A DNA stretch of 64,000 bases from Hymenobacter montanus (GCF_014699115.1 NZ_JACXAD010000029.1:1-64000), one strand, 5' to 3'. Shown: positions 26,853 to 36,185, numbered from the stretch's first letter. Notes: generated by a model not told the origin, from the letters alone. Translations and numbers: made by a program.

Positions 26853-29057
26853 ATGTCATCAGTTGCCATTCAAGAAGCCCCGGCCACCCTGGCCAATTTG
26901 AAACACACCCTCAAAGAAGTATTCGGCTACGGGCAGTTTCGGGGCACGCAGGAAGCTGTTATTCAAAATGTACTAGCGGGGCACAATACGTTTGTCATCA
27001 TGCCCACGGGGGCCGGCAAGAGTTTGTGCTACCAGTTACCAGCCCTGGTGGTACCGGGCACGGCTATCGTCATCTCACCGCTTATCGCCCTGATGAAAAA
27101 TCAGGTTGACCAGCTGGGCGCTTTCGGCATTAATGCCCAGGTGTACAATTCCACGCTGACGAAAACCGAGATGAACCGGGTGAAAAAGGACGTCATGAGC
27201 GGCCTCGTGCGGCTGCTGTACGTGGCCCCGGAAAGCCTCACCAAGGACGACACCATTGAATTTCTGCTGAAGTCAACCATCAGCTTCGTGGCCATCGACG
27301 AGGCCCACTGCATTTCGGAGTGGGGCCACGACTTCCGGCCCGAGTACCGCAAGATTCGCGGCATCATCGACAACCTGGGGGGCAACGTACCCATTATTGC
27401 CCTCACGGCCACGGCCACGCCCAAAGTGCAACTCGACATCCAGAAGAACCTGCAGATGGACGACGCGTCGGTGTTTAAAACCAGCTTTAACCGCACCAAC
27501 CTGTATTACGAGGTGCGGGCCAAGCACAACACCAAAAAGCAGCTGATCCAGTACGTGAAGCAGCACAAAGGCAAAGCCGGCATCATTTATTGCCTGAGCC
27601 GCAAGAAGGTAGAGGAGATTGCCGAGCTGCTGTGCGTCAACGATGTGCGCGCCCGCCCCTACCACGCCGGCCTCGACCAGCAAGTGCGCATCGACAACCA
27701 GGACGCCTTTCTGAACGAGGAGTGCGATGTTATCGTGGCCACCATTGCCTTCGGCATGGGCATCGACAAGCCCGACGTGCGCTTCGTTATTCACTACGAC
27801 GCGCCCAAAAGCATCGAGGGCTACTACCAGGAAACCGGCCGCGGCGGCCGCGACGGCCTGGAAGGCAACTGCCTGATGTTCTACAGCTATGACGACATTC
27901 TGAAGCTGGAGAAATTCAGCAAGGACAAGCCGGTAACCGAGCGCGACAACGCCCACCAGCTGCTGGCCGAAATGACGAACTACGCCGAAAGCGCGGTATG
28001 CCGCCGGCGGCAGCTATTGCACTACTTTGGCGAAACGCTGGAGACGGACTGTGGCTTCTGCGACAACTGTCGCCACCCCAAGGAGCGGTTTGAAGGCGAA
28101 GCGGCCGTGGGCCTGGCCCTGCGGGCCGTCGTGCAAACGGAAGCCCGCTTCAACCTGACGCATATCGGCCAGGTACTGCTGGGGCTCAGCAACCCGCACA
28201 TTGAGAGCTATGGCCATAACGCGCTGCCGGTGTACGGCCAGGGCAAGGAGCTCGGCGACGCGCAGTTCTGGCACTCGGTGCTGCGCCAGTGCCTGCTGAA
28301 TGGCTTTTTAGAGAAGGACATCGACAGCCTCGGCCTGGTGCGCATCACCGACAAAGGCATGGACTTTATCGAAAATCCTCATGCCATTACGCTAACCAAA
28401 GACCATAACTTCGACGCCGAACAAAAGGCCGACGAGGAGAAGGAGGAAGTGCAGCACGCCGCCGGCCACGACGAGGCCCTGTTCGCCCAGCTCAAGGAGC
28501 TGCGCAAGCAGGTAGCCAAGCAGAAGAACCTGCCGCCCTACGTGCTGTTCCAGGACCCGAGCCTGAAGGAGATGGCCACTACCTACCCCACCACGCTGCA
28601 CGACCTGACGCACGTGTCGGGCGTGGGCCAGGGCAAGGCCCAGAAGTTTGGGGCGCCCTTCGTGGCGGCCATTAAGAAGTACGTGGAGGACAACGACATC
28701 GAAACCGCCGAGGACGTGGTGGTAAAGTCGGCGGTGAACCGCTCCAAGATCAAGATTTACATCATCCAGCAAATCGACAAGAAGATGATGCTGGAAGACA
28801 TTGCCTCGTCGAAGGGCATTAGCATGGGCGAGCTGATGGAGGAGATCGAGCACATCTGCTACTCCGGCACCCGGCTGAACCTCGACTACTACCTCAAAGA
28901 GATGGTGGAAGACGAGCGGCAGGAAGAGATTTACGACTACTTCATGTCGGCCAGCACGGATAATATTGCCGTAGCCATGAAAGAGTTGGGCGGCGAATTT
29001 ACGGAGGAAGAGCTGCGACTGGTTCGCATCAAGTTCATCAGCGAGGTAGCCAACTAA
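26853..29057 (+). CDS. recQ: ATP-dependent DNA helicase RecQ
   Basis: The 734-aa helicase unwinds DNA in recombination and fork repair. Superfamily 2 motifs are complete: Walker A TGAGKS (52-57), DEAH (149-152) in AIDEAHCISEWGHDFR, TATATP, and motif VI QETGRGGRDG. The RecQ-C-terminal zinc site is provided by CRRRQLLHYFGE and CGFCDNC. An HRDC domain follows (about 550-615). The last 110 residues are an extra helical region found in Bacteroidota RecQ (KIKIYIIQQIDKKMMLEDIA). The frame extends upstream to 26472, but the ATG at 26853 fits the family start. It is a single-gene unit. Confidence 0.96.
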   Translation: MSSVAIQEAPATLANLKHTLKEVFGYGQFRGTQEAVIQNVLAGHNTFVIMPTGAGKSLCYQLPALVVPGTAIVISPLIALMKNQVDQLGAFGINAQVYNSTLTKTEMNRVKKDVMSGLVRLLYVAPESLTKDDTIEFLLKSTISFVAIDEAHCISEWGHDFRPEYRKIRGIIDNLGGNVPIIALTATATPKVQLDIQKNLQMDDASVFKTSFNRTNLYYEVRAKHNTKKQLIQYVKQHKGKAGIIYCLSRKKVEEIAELLCVNDVRARPYHAGLDQQVRIDNQDAFLNEECDVIVATIAFGMGIDKPDVRFVIHYDAPKSIEGYYQETGRGGRDGLEGNCLMFYSYDDILKLEKFSKDKPVTERDNAHQLLAEMTNYAESAVCRRRQLLHYFGETLETDCGFCDNCRHPKERFEGEAAVGLALRAVVQTEARFNLTHIGQVLLGLSNPHIESYGHNALPVYGQGKELGDAQFWHSVLRQCLLNGFLEKDIDSLGLVRITDKGMDFIENPHAITLTKDHNFDAEQKADEEKEEVQHAAGHDEALFAQLKELRKQVAKQKNLPPYVLFQDPSLKEMATTYPTTLHDLTHVSGVGQGKAQKFGAPFVAAIKKYVEDNDIETAEDVVVKSAVNRSKIKIYIIQQIDKKMMLEDIASSKGISMGELMEEIEHICYSGTRLNLDYYLKEMVEDERQEEIYDYFMSASTDNIAVAMKELGGEFTEEELRLVRIKFISEVAN

Positions 29058-29755
29058 GGGAAGTTTCTGACGGTAGGCATTCGTTATGGCTGCCACCGGA
29101 ACCACGCGCTGCCAACACCTTGCAAGGGCGGAATACTAACCGCTACGCGGCGCCCGCGCCGGCCCATCGTCCAGTTGCGGGCCGGCGCGGGTGTAACGAG
29201 CGGGAACGGCGCCACCACAAAGCAAAGCCCGTAAGGCTGAGCAGGGCCGGCGACAGCCCACCGATGGACCACCCGATTTTGCTGATCAGCCCGCCAAACT
29301 GCCCGAAGTGTAAAGTGCTGAGCAGGGCGTCCGCCTGCGCACTCGGTTCCGCCTTGTGCAGGTCGGTTTGCTGCGTCACCTCCCCGGTGCGGATGTTGAG
29401 CGTGACGTTGTGGCTAGAATCACTGAACAGCGGGTTGCCGGCGGACAGCGCCCCGAATACCACGGCCTCAGGCGCCGCACCGTCTTCTTCCTCGACAGCG
29501 CCCAGGCCTTCGTTGCCACTTACGATGGGCGCCTGATTACCAACAACCTGCTCACCTACGTAAGCCAACATTATGCTCGGCAGCACCTAACCTTGGCCAT
29601 GCCCTGCTACCTGACTTGATGATAGTGAAGTAGCAGCTGGCCAGCTTACATTGCCTGACCGTAACCGCCGCTGGACGGTGCTAGGCCTGGGGCTAGTCCT
29701 TACGCTGGGCTGTTTTCTCGCGAAGGAATCACCAAGCCCCTGACTCACCCCACTC
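29058..29755. other. Decayed region with gene fragments
   Basis: This stretch holds the truncated PepSY-TM gene (29143-29586, minus). A short plus-strand frame at about 29632-29744 reads like the C-terminal membrane helix of another protein (RRWTVLGLGLVLTLGCFLAKE). Neither has a proper start, and I see no intact gene. Confidence 0.4.
29143..29586 (-). pseudogene. PepSY-associated TM helix protein, N-terminally truncated
   Basis: The 147-aa remnant matches only the C-terminal part of PepSY_TM proteins. NPLFSDSSHNVTLNIRTGEV is a PepSY-like strand pair. ALLSTLHFGQFGG and GLSPALLSLTGFALWWRR are the conserved final loop and membrane helix. Full-length members have about 370-500 aa with three to four helices and often sit beside TonB-dependent siderophore receptors; none is present here. 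It is most likely an inactivated iron-uptake-associated gene. Confidence 0.6.
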
Positions 29756-29798
29756 ACATAAAACGCCCCGCCTTAACTAAGGCAGGGCGTTTTATGTC
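29756..29798. terminator. Bidirectional terminator
   Basis: The arms ACATAAAACGCCC... and ...GGGCGTTTTATGT form a long stem with one unpaired base on each side and an AACT loop. It lies downstream of the bacilliredoxin gene on the minus strand. Confidence 0.75.
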
Positions 29799-29851
29799 AG
29801 CAGCGAAATAAAAACCAGCGTATTCCAGGTTGAACCGCGAAGACTTGCTGA

Positions 29852-30274
29852 TTAGCAGTACTCCTCGAACGCGCCTTGCAGGTTGTTGACGATGCGCATG
29901 GCATCGGAGCCTTCGATGTGGTAGCGCTCAATCATGTGCACCAGCTCGCCATCTTTGAACAGGGCGATGCAGGGCGACGAGGGCGGGTACGGGAGCAGGT
30001 GTTCGCGCATCTTGGCGACGGCATCGGTTTCCATGCCGGCGAATACAGTCACGAGCTTGCCGGGCTTTTTTTCGGCGCTGGCCAAAGCCATTTTCAGGGC
30101 CGGACGCGCCTTGGCGGCGGCGCAGCCGCACACCGAGTTCACGGCAACTAACACGGTGCCTTCGTTCGAGGCGAGGGCCGATTCTACATCCTCGGGGGTC
30201 ATCAGCTGCTCGAAACCAACTTCGGTGAGGTCTTGCCGGATGGGCGCCACCATATATTCGGGATAAACTGCCAT
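29852..30274 (-). CDS. BrxA/BrxB-family bacilliredoxin
   Basis: The 140-aa thioredoxin-fold protein of the YphP/YqiW (DUF1094) family has the CGC active-site motif at residues 49-51 (SVCGCAAAKARP). Bacilliredoxins remove bacillithiol from proteins in Bacillus. In Bacteroidota the family is widespread and the thiol partner may differ. The rest is typical (PPSSPCIALFKDGELVHMIERYHIEG). The ATG at 30274 (MAVYPEY) is the family start; an in-frame extension to 30319 was rejected. It is probably monocistronic. Confidence 0.92.
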   Translation of the reverse strand: MAVYPEYMVAPIRQDLTEVGFEQLMTPEDVESALASNEGTVLVAVNSVCGCAAAKARPALKMALASAEKKPGKLVTVFAGMETDAVAKMREHLLPYPPSSPCIALFKDGELVHMIERYHIEGSDAMRIVNNLQGAFEEYC

Positions 30275-30780
30275 TGTCGTAAAGCTAAAAAGTAAAAGCG
30301 GCGGGGCCGCGTACGACACAAAAGTACGAACACCTAAAGCATCAGGGCATAGGGCGAGCTTTAACTTCCGCTAGCTGGCTAACCCGCGACGACCAGATAC
30401 CAATTTGGGGCAGATGCCTGAAACGGCCACCACTCGCGGGCTGGCACCAGCAGTCCTCCTTTGCATCCATGCTCTTCTTCTCGCAGAATTTTTCAGGCTA
30501 CTAACGGTAATTGAATGAAAAGCTGTTGGTAACGGCCTCCCAGTAACCAGATCCGTGCCAGGGCGGCTCATCCAGCAACTCCAACCTCACGGGACCCCAC
30601 GGGGCATGAGGATTACCGGCGGCCGTAGCGTTGCCCGAAGAAGTCGCCTTTGTATACTCCAGCCAGCTTTCAGTTGGCGAGAGCCCAGGTGCCCCGTAAA
30701 TAAAGCCAGCCCAAGCGCTAATCAGGCTGGCGCACTCGCTTAAATACGCTGGTCGGGTTATCTTGCCCAGCCCTACCGCC
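30275..30780. other. Intergenic region, no convincing gene
   Basis: A minus-strand frame (30501-30806) ending SFSFNYR has some protein character. It has no assignable family and runs into the start of the ABC ATPase gene. Nothing else is recognised. Confidence 0.35.
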
Positions 30781-31785
30781 ATGCCCGACCACCAACCGCC
30801 CATCATCCGCGCCTCTCAGCTCAGCAAGCGCTTCGGGGCGCACGCCGTCGTCCGGGAGGTGTCGTTCGAGTTAGCCGCTGGCGAAACGCTGGTGCTGCTC
30901 GGGCCCAGTGGCTGCGGCAAAACCACCCTGCTCAAAATGCTCAACCGCCTGATTGAATCCGATGGCGGCACGGTCGAGATCAATGGGCAGGATGTTCGGG
31001 CCCAGCGGCCCGAAACGCTACGGCGCGGCATCGGCTACGTGATTCAACAGGTGGGATTGCTGCCGCACTACACCGTAGCCGAAAACATCGCCGTGGTCCC
31101 CCGCCTACTCGGACACCCGCCCACGGCCATTGCGGCCCGCACTACGGCGCTGCTCACCCGCCTGCACCTGCCGCCGGAACGCTATGCCGGGCAGTACCCG
31201 CACCAGCTTTCGGGCGGACAGCAGCAGCGCGTGGGCCTGGCCCGGGCCCTGGCCGCCGACCCGCCCATCGTGCTGCTCGACGAGCCCTTCGGCGCCCTCG
31301 ACCCGCTGACTCGCGCCAGCATTCGGCGCGAGTTCCGGGAGCTGGAAGAACTGCGTCGCAAAACCGTGGTGCTCGTGACCCACGATGTAACCGAAGCCTT
31401 CGAGTTGGCCGACCGGATTATGCTGCTCGATGCGGGGCAGATTCAACAACTGGGCACTCCGCGCGAGCTGCTATTCCGGCCGGCCAATGAGTTTGTGCGC
31501 CGCTTCTTCGCCGCCGAGCGCCTGGCCTTGCAGCTCCGCACCCTGACGCTGGGCGACGTGTTTTTAGACTTGGGTGATGAGGTGAGCACTGGAGACCAAG
31601 GTTACCTCCCGGCTTATTCTCCCAACGGCCTCACCTCATCAGCCTTGACCGCTAAAACTACGGTGCATGAAGCGCTGGAATGGTTGACTGGCCCGACACC
31701 CGCTACAGCCCCCTTCACGGTACCTCAGCTCATGGGGGCTTTCGGCGAGGCACTACAACGAGAGGAGGACGCTTGGAAACGATAA
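30781..31785 (+). CDS. Osmoprotectant-type ABC transporter ATP-binding protein (OpuCA/ProV-like)
   Basis: The 334-aa ATPase energises import of glycine betaine, choline or a similar compatible solute, as shown by its permease partner. Walker A GPSGCGKT is at 41-48, the Q-loop in YVIQQVGLLPHYTV, the signature LSGGQ at 143-147, Walker B IVLLDE at 163-168 and the H-loop in VLVTHD. RRGIGYVIQQVGL is typical of the OpuCA/ProV branch. The region after about 245 is short and I see no complete CBS pair. The ATG at 30781 is preferred to a TTG at 30763. The stop overlaps the downstream gene's start by 13 bases. Confidence 0.88.
   Translation: MPDHQPPIIRASQLSKRFGAHAVVREVSFELAAGETLVLLGPSGCGKTTLLKMLNRLIESDGGTVEINGQDVRAQRPETLRRGIGYVIQQVGLLPHYTVAENIAVVPRLLGHPPTAIAARTTALLTRLHLPPERYAGQYPHQLSGGQQQRVGLARALAADPPIVLLDEPFGALDPLTRASIRREFRELEELRRKTVVLVTHDVTEAFELADRIMLLDAGQIQQLGTPRELLFRPANEFVRRFFAAERLALQLRTLTLGDVFLDLGDEVSTGDQGYLPAYSPNGLTSSALTAKTTVHEALEWLTGPTPATAPFTVPQLMGAFGEALQREEDAWKR
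31761..31772 (+). promoter_or_regulatory. Strong ribosome binding site for a TTG start
   Basis: GAGAGGAGGAC lies just upstream of the TTG at 31773. Such strong Shine-Dalgarno sequences are rare in Bacteroidota. It decides the start of the permease gene and supports coupled translation with the ATPase. Confidence 0.7.
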
Positions 31786-33344
31786 CCGCGCTGTTTACTT
31801 TCTGGCACGATCAGGCTGGTAAGCTGGGAGAGCAAACCTTGCAGCACCTTGGCCTGACGGCGGCGTCGCTGTTGCTGGCGGTGCTGCTGGGCGTGCCATT
31901 GGGCCTGGGGCTGTCGCGGCAGCCCCGCTGGGCGCCGGCGGTGCTCGGCCTGGCGGGCGGGCTGCAAACCGTGCCCAGCATCGCCCTGCTCGGCTTCCTG
32001 ATTCCACTGCTGGGCATTGGGCCGAAGCCGGCCATTTTCGCGCTGTTTCTGTACTCGCTGCTACCGATTATCCGCAACACGCTGGCGGGCATTCAGGGAG
32101 TGCCGCCGGCCGTGGTGGATGCCGCCCGGGGGCTGGGCCTGACGGATGGCCAGGTGCTACGGCGGGTGGAGCTGCCGCTGGCCCTGCCGGTGCTCATGGC
32201 GGGCATTCGCACGGCCACGGTTATCAATGTGGGCGTGGCCACGCTGGCCGCCTACGTGGCGGCCGGCGGGCTGGGCGAGTTCATCTTCGGCGGCATTGCC
32301 CTGAATAATCCCGCGATGATTCTGGCCGGGGCCCTGCCAGCCGCCGGGCTGGCCCTGGCGTTTGACGCCGCCCTCGGCGGCGTGCAAAAGCTGAGCACCC
32401 GGCGCCTGGGCCAGGTGGGCGGGGCCCTGCTGGTAGCGCTACCGCTGCTGGGGGCGCTTTACCTGCTGCCCCGCGCCAGGGGCAAGCTGCTGGCCGGGTT
32501 CAGCCCCGAGTTTGTGGGGCGGGCCGATGGCCTGCCCAGCCTGACCAAAACCTACGGCCTGACGCACCTGCCCAACGTGGTGCTGGCGCCCGCGCTGGTG
32601 TACGAAGCCGCCCGCCACGCCGACGTGGACGTCATCGACGGCTACTCCACCGACGGCCGCATTCGGGCCTACAACCTGCGGGTGCTGCACGACGACCGCC
32701 GGGTATTTCCGCCTTACTACGCGGTGCCGGTGGTCCGCCCCGCGCTGCTGCGGGAGCACCCTGAGTTAGTCGCCGTACTGGCCCAGCTGGATGGTCAGAT
32801 TTCCGATTCGGTGATGACCAACCTGAACTACCGCGCCGACTACCTGCACCAGCCACCCCAAGCCATTGCCGAAAGTTTTTTGCGGCGGCGCGGGCTGTGG
32901 CGGGCCCCGCGCCCGGCCCCGGCAGATGCGCCCGTCGTGCGCCTGGGCTCTAAAATTTTTGCTGAGCAGTACATCCTCGCTGAAATGTACGCGGCGCTCA
33001 TCCGAGGCAATACCGACCTGGCCGTGCAAACCAAAACCGGCCTGGGAGGCACCACCATCTGCTTCGAGGCCCTGCGCGACGGGGCCATCGACTTATACCC
33101 CGAATACACCGGCACCGGCCTGCTGGTACTGCTGCAGCCCCCGCCCGCCGTGGTCGATTCACTGGGTGGGCAGCCGGCAGCGGTGTTGAACTACGTGCGC
33201 ACCGAGTTCCGGCGCCGCTACGGACTGGAGTGGCTGGCTCCGCTGGGCTTCAACAACACCTACGCCCTGCTGATGCGCCAGCAGCAAGCCCAACGGCTCG
33301 GCATTACTTCGGTATCGGAACTAGGACGGCACCTCCGGCAGTAA
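31773..33344 (+). CDS. Osmoprotectant ABC permease fused to a substrate-binding domain with swapped halves
   Basis: The 523-aa protein starts at TTG 31773, directly after a strong Shine-Dalgarno sequence (GAGGAGG), inside the end of the ATPase gene. Residues 20-230 are an OpuCB/ProW-like permease with about six helices and the coupling segment VVDAARGLGLTDGQVLRRVELPLALPVLMAGI. The rest is an OpuAC/OsmX-type binding domain in unusual order. Residues 228-380 match the second half of such proteins (FVGRADGLPSLTKTYG, DGYSTDGRIRAY, VFPPYYAVPVVR, LNYRAD). Residues 388-523 match the first half (LGSKIFAEQYILAEM, KTGLGGTTICFEAL, IDLYPEYTGTG, FNNTYALL). See findings. It forms the importer with the upstream ATPase. 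Confidence 0.85.
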   Translation: METITALFTFWHDQAGKLGEQTLQHLGLTAASLLLAVLLGVPLGLGLSRQPRWAPAVLGLAGGLQTVPSIALLGFLIPLLGIGPKPAIFALFLYSLLPIIRNTLAGIQGVPPAVVDAARGLGLTDGQVLRRVELPLALPVLMAGIRTATVINVGVATLAAYVAAGGLGEFIFGGIALNNPAMILAGALPAAGLALAFDAALGGVQKLSTRRLGQVGGALLVALPLLGALYLLPRARGKLLAGFSPEFVGRADGLPSLTKTYGLTHLPNVVLAPALVYEAARHADVDVIDGYSTDGRIRAYNLRVLHDDRRVFPPYYAVPVVRPALLREHPELVAVLAQLDGQISDSVMTNLNYRADYLHQPPQAIAESFLRRRGLWRAPRPAPADAPVVRLGSKIFAEQYILAEMYAALIRGNTDLAVQTKTGLGGTTICFEALRDGAIDLYPEYTGTGLLVLLQPPPAVVDSLGGQPAAVLNYVRTEFRRRYGLEWLAPLGFNNTYALLMRQQQAQRLGITSVSELGRHLRQ

Positions 33345-33445
33345 GCTTTGTTTAATCGTTATTTATCAAAAAGTTATCTATTTTTTCATTGGAGAAAACT
33401 TCGTAAACTCTGTACCCACAAAACGCTCGCAGTTATTTTTACCCC

Positions 33446-33979
33446 ATGCCCGCCACTTTCCGCCTTAGCACAGCTACGCCCACCGACATCCCCCGTCTGG
33501 CCCAGTTCGTGAACCGCGCCTACCGGGGCGACTCTTCCCGCCAGGGCTGGACCACTGAGGCCCACCTGTTCGACGGCCAGCGCATCGACGAGGCGGGCCT
33601 GGCCGACCTGCTGGCCTTGCCCAATGCCGCTATCCTACTCTGTTCAGGTGAGGAAAACCACCTGTTGGGCAGCTTCCACGTGCAGGCCCAGGGCACGGTG
33701 CTGTACTTGTCGATGCTGGCGGTGGCACCCGCCGCGCAGAACCAGGGCGTGGGCAAGTTCCTGCTCCGGGCAGCTGAGGACTACGGCTGGCAGCACGGCT
33801 GCACCGTGAGCAGGATGACGGTCATTTCCGTGCGTCCCGAGCTGATTGCCTACTACGAACGGCAAGGCTACCAGCGGAGCGGCAAAACCGAGCCCTTCCC
33901 CACCGACCCGCGCTACGGCATTCCGAAGCAGCCACTGACGCTGCTGGTGCTGGAGAAGCCGCTGAAGGAGGTTTCCTAA
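33446..33979 (+). CDS. GNAT-family N-acetyltransferase
   Basis: The 177-aa acetyl-CoA-dependent acetyltransferase has the acetyl-CoA loop VAPAAQNQGVGKFLLRAAEDYGW (about 92-114) with Q/RxxGxG spacing. Strands before it read LLGSFHVQAQGTVLYLSMLAV, and the C-terminal YYERQGYQRSGKTEPFP is typical. The substrate is unknown. A 101-base AT-rich gap separates it from the ABC importer, so it is likely a separate unit. Confidence 0.85.
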   Translation: MPATFRLSTATPTDIPRLAQFVNRAYRGDSSRQGWTTEAHLFDGQRIDEAGLADLLALPNAAILLCSGEENHLLGSFHVQAQGTVLYLSMLAVAPAAQNQGVGKFLLRAAEDYGWQHGCTVSRMTVISVRPELIAYYERQGYQRSGKTEPFPTDPRYGIPKQPLTLLVLEKPLKEVS

Positions 33980-34249
33980 ACCTGTGTGGCCCGGGGTCAG
34001 GCACGGTGAATAGCCATCGTGGGGCTACCCCTACTCCGGGTGGCGCTCGACTAGGAGAAGCCTGCGGGGATATCCGGACGTCAGCTAAATTGACTTCCGC
34101 ATCTTCGGGATGATGTTGTGAAGCGCAGCCAACCTGCCTCGTTGCGTGGGTCCTGATTATAAACCTGCTTTCGATTAGTATTGAGGCAGTGGTACCTCGG
34201 CTCCACTCAGCATGATCGGCTTTACTTCCTCTGATTTTAGCGAACTGCC

Positions 34250-35788
34250 ATGAATCCCTCGCCGCAACACGCGCCCGAACTCGCCCCCGCCCCCGGCCTT
34301 ACCAGCGCCGACCTGGCCCCGATTTCTCCGGCCGGGCGTACCTGGGGCACCGGCAATTACGCCGCCCTCTGGATTAGCATGAGCCTGTGCATCCCCACCT
34401 ACATGCTGGCCAGCTCGCTGATTGAGGGCGGCATGAACTGGTGGCAGGCCCTGCTCACTATTTTTCTGGGCAACACCATCGTGCTGGTGCCGATGCTGCT
34501 TAATGGGCGGGCCGGCGCCGAGTACGGCATTCCCTTCCCGGTGTTTGCGCGGGCCAGCTTTGGCGTGCGGGGAGCCAACGTGCCGGCCTTGCTACGGGCC
34601 ATTATTGCCTGCGGCTGGTTCGGCATTCAAACCTGGATTGGGGGCTACGCTCTCTACCAGATGGCCGTGCTGTGGGTGCCGGCCCTGGGCACACTGCCGC
34701 CGGTATTTCCGGCCAGCTGGGCGCTGCCGACGGGGCCGGCGCTGGTGTTTTTGCTGTTTTGGGCGCTAAACATGTACGTGGTGTACCTCGGCGTCGAGAG
34801 CATCCGCAAGCTGCTGGTTTTTAAGGCGTTTTTTCTGCCCGTGGCGGCGCTGGCGCTGCTGTGGTGGGCCATTGCCGCCGGGCACGGGCTGGGGCCCATT
34901 CTGGCGCAGCCGAGCAAGTTCCCTTCCCGCGCCGCGTTCTGGGCCTTCTTCTTTCCCTCCCTCACGGGCATGGTCGGCTTCTGGGCCACGCTGTCGCTCA
35001 ACATCCCGGACTTTACGCGCTACGCCACCAGCCAGCGGGCCCAGCAGGTGGGCCAGGCGCTGGGGCTGCCGACCTCGATGACCTTGTTCTCGTTCGTGGG
35101 CGTGGTGGTGACTTCGGCTACGCTGGTTATTTACGGCCACACCATCTGGGACCCGGTAGTACTGGCGGGCCGCTTCGATAGCAAGCTGCTGGTGAGCGGG
35201 GCTATGCTGGCGGTGGCTCTGTCCACCCTGGCCACCAACATCGCGGCTAACATCGTGAGCCCGGCCAATGACTTCGCCAACTTCTCGCCCACCCGCATCA
35301 GCTTCAAAACCGGGGGCTACCTCACCGGCGTGCTCGGCGTGCTCATCTTCCCCTGGAAGCTCATCGCCGACCCTTCGGGTTACATTTTCACCTGGCTAGT
35401 GGGCTATTCGGGCCTGCTGGGCCCCATTGGCGGCATCATGATTGCCGACTACTACCTCATTCGTCGGCAGCGGCTCGACGTGCCCGACCTTTACCAATAC
35501 CAGGGCCGCTACGCCTACCGCAACGGCTTCAACCTGGCGGCCCTGGCCGCGCTGGTCAGCGGCATTCTGCCTAACGTGCCGGGTTTTCTCACCGCCGTTG
35601 GCGTACTGGAAAAAGGAGTCGTCTGGCCCGGCCTAGTGGCCGTATACAACTACGCGTGGTTCGTCGGCTTTCTGGTGTCGGGTGGGTTGTACCTGGTGCT
35701 GATGCGCGGGCGAGCGGCCGACGGACCGGGTCAGCCCGCAACCAACCCGGCAGCCCGCGCGGCTCCTTCCTCCTCGCTGGCCCAGTAA
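34250..35788 (+). CDS. NCS1-family nucleobase:cation symporter
   Basis: The 512-aa transporter of the cytosine/purine/uracil/thiamine/allantoin permease family has about 12 membrane helices. Family features include the N-terminal NYAALWISMSLCIPTYMLASSLI, the substrate-helix segment GWFGIQTWIGG, the helix 6 region LNIPDFTRYA and the loop NIAANIVSPANDFANFSP. GPIGGIMIADYYLIRR is near helix 10. It resembles allantoin/uracil permeases (PucI/FurE type) more than CodB, but the substrate cannot be fixed. The final 25 residues are low complexity. The next gene starts 9 bases later, suggesting an operon. Confidence 0.9.
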   Translation: MNPSPQHAPELAPAPGLTSADLAPISPAGRTWGTGNYAALWISMSLCIPTYMLASSLIEGGMNWWQALLTIFLGNTIVLVPMLLNGRAGAEYGIPFPVFARASFGVRGANVPALLRAIIACGWFGIQTWIGGYALYQMAVLWVPALGTLPPVFPASWALPTGPALVFLLFWALNMYVVYLGVESIRKLLVFKAFFLPVAALALLWWAIAAGHGLGPILAQPSKFPSRAAFWAFFFPSLTGMVGFWATLSLNIPDFTRYATSQRAQQVGQALGLPTSMTLFSFVGVVVTSATLVIYGHTIWDPVVLAGRFDSKLLVSGAMLAVALSTLATNIAANIVSPANDFANFSPTRISFKTGGYLTGVLGVLIFPWKLIADPSGYIFTWLVGYSGLLGPIGGIMIADYYLIRRQRLDVPDLYQYQGRYAYRNGFNLAALAALVSGILPNVPGFLTAVGVLEKGVVWPGLVAVYNYAWFVGFLVSGGLYLVLMRGRAADGPGQPATNPAARAAPSSSLAQ

Positions 35789-35796
35789 TTTTCATC

Positions 35797-36156
35797 ATGG
35801 TTGAAGTAACTATTCATCAGGATACCGCTGTGTTTACCGTACGCGGCTTGCATAGAGTCCTGGCCTTCAAAAGCGAGCTCACCATTCCGCGCGCCCATAT
35901 CGCGGAAGTCCGGCACGACCCCGAAGCAGCTCAGCGCCTCGAAGGCCTGCGCGCTGGTGGCACCCACTGGCCCGGCGTGGTCACGGCGGGCACATTTTAT
36001 CTCGACTACCAGGGCAGCCACAAGCCGTCGTTTACCGACCTGGCTAACCCCGATAACCTTGTCGTAATTAAGCTGCGCGACGAAGATTACCACCAACTCA
36101 TTATTGAGGTAGACGATCCCGTGGCTGTAGTGGCGCTGCTGGCTACTTCCGGGTAG
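35797..36156 (+). CDS. Small conserved protein of unknown function
   Basis: The 119-aa soluble protein has the pattern VRGLHRVLAFKSELTIPRAHIAEV, then GLRAGGTHWPGVVTAGTFY, then IIEVDDPVAVVALL. It resembles a bacterial family known mainly from Actinobacteria and Bacteroidota whose predicted all-beta fold recalls PH-like domains. No catalytic residues are evident. It starts 9 bases after the NCS1 permease stop and is followed by msrB 29 bases later, so the three are probably co-transcribed. Function not assigned. Confidence 0.7.
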   Translation: MVEVTIHQDTAVFTVRGLHRVLAFKSELTIPRAHIAEVRHDPEAAQRLEGLRAGGTHWPGVVTAGTFYLDYQGSHKPSFTDLANPDNLVVIKLRDEDYHQLIIEVDDPVAVVALLATSG

Positions 36157-36185
36157 CCCCCACGTTGCCTACCCCCGCCGCTCCC

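Noticed and set aside
30501..30806. Minus-strand frame ending SFSFNYR
   Set aside because: Some protein character, but it overlaps the start of the ABC ATPase and has no recognisable domain; kept only as a note.
33980..34249. Riboswitch upstream of the NCS1 permease (TPP or purine type)
   Set aside because: I looked for the conserved TPP and purine core segments and did not find them.
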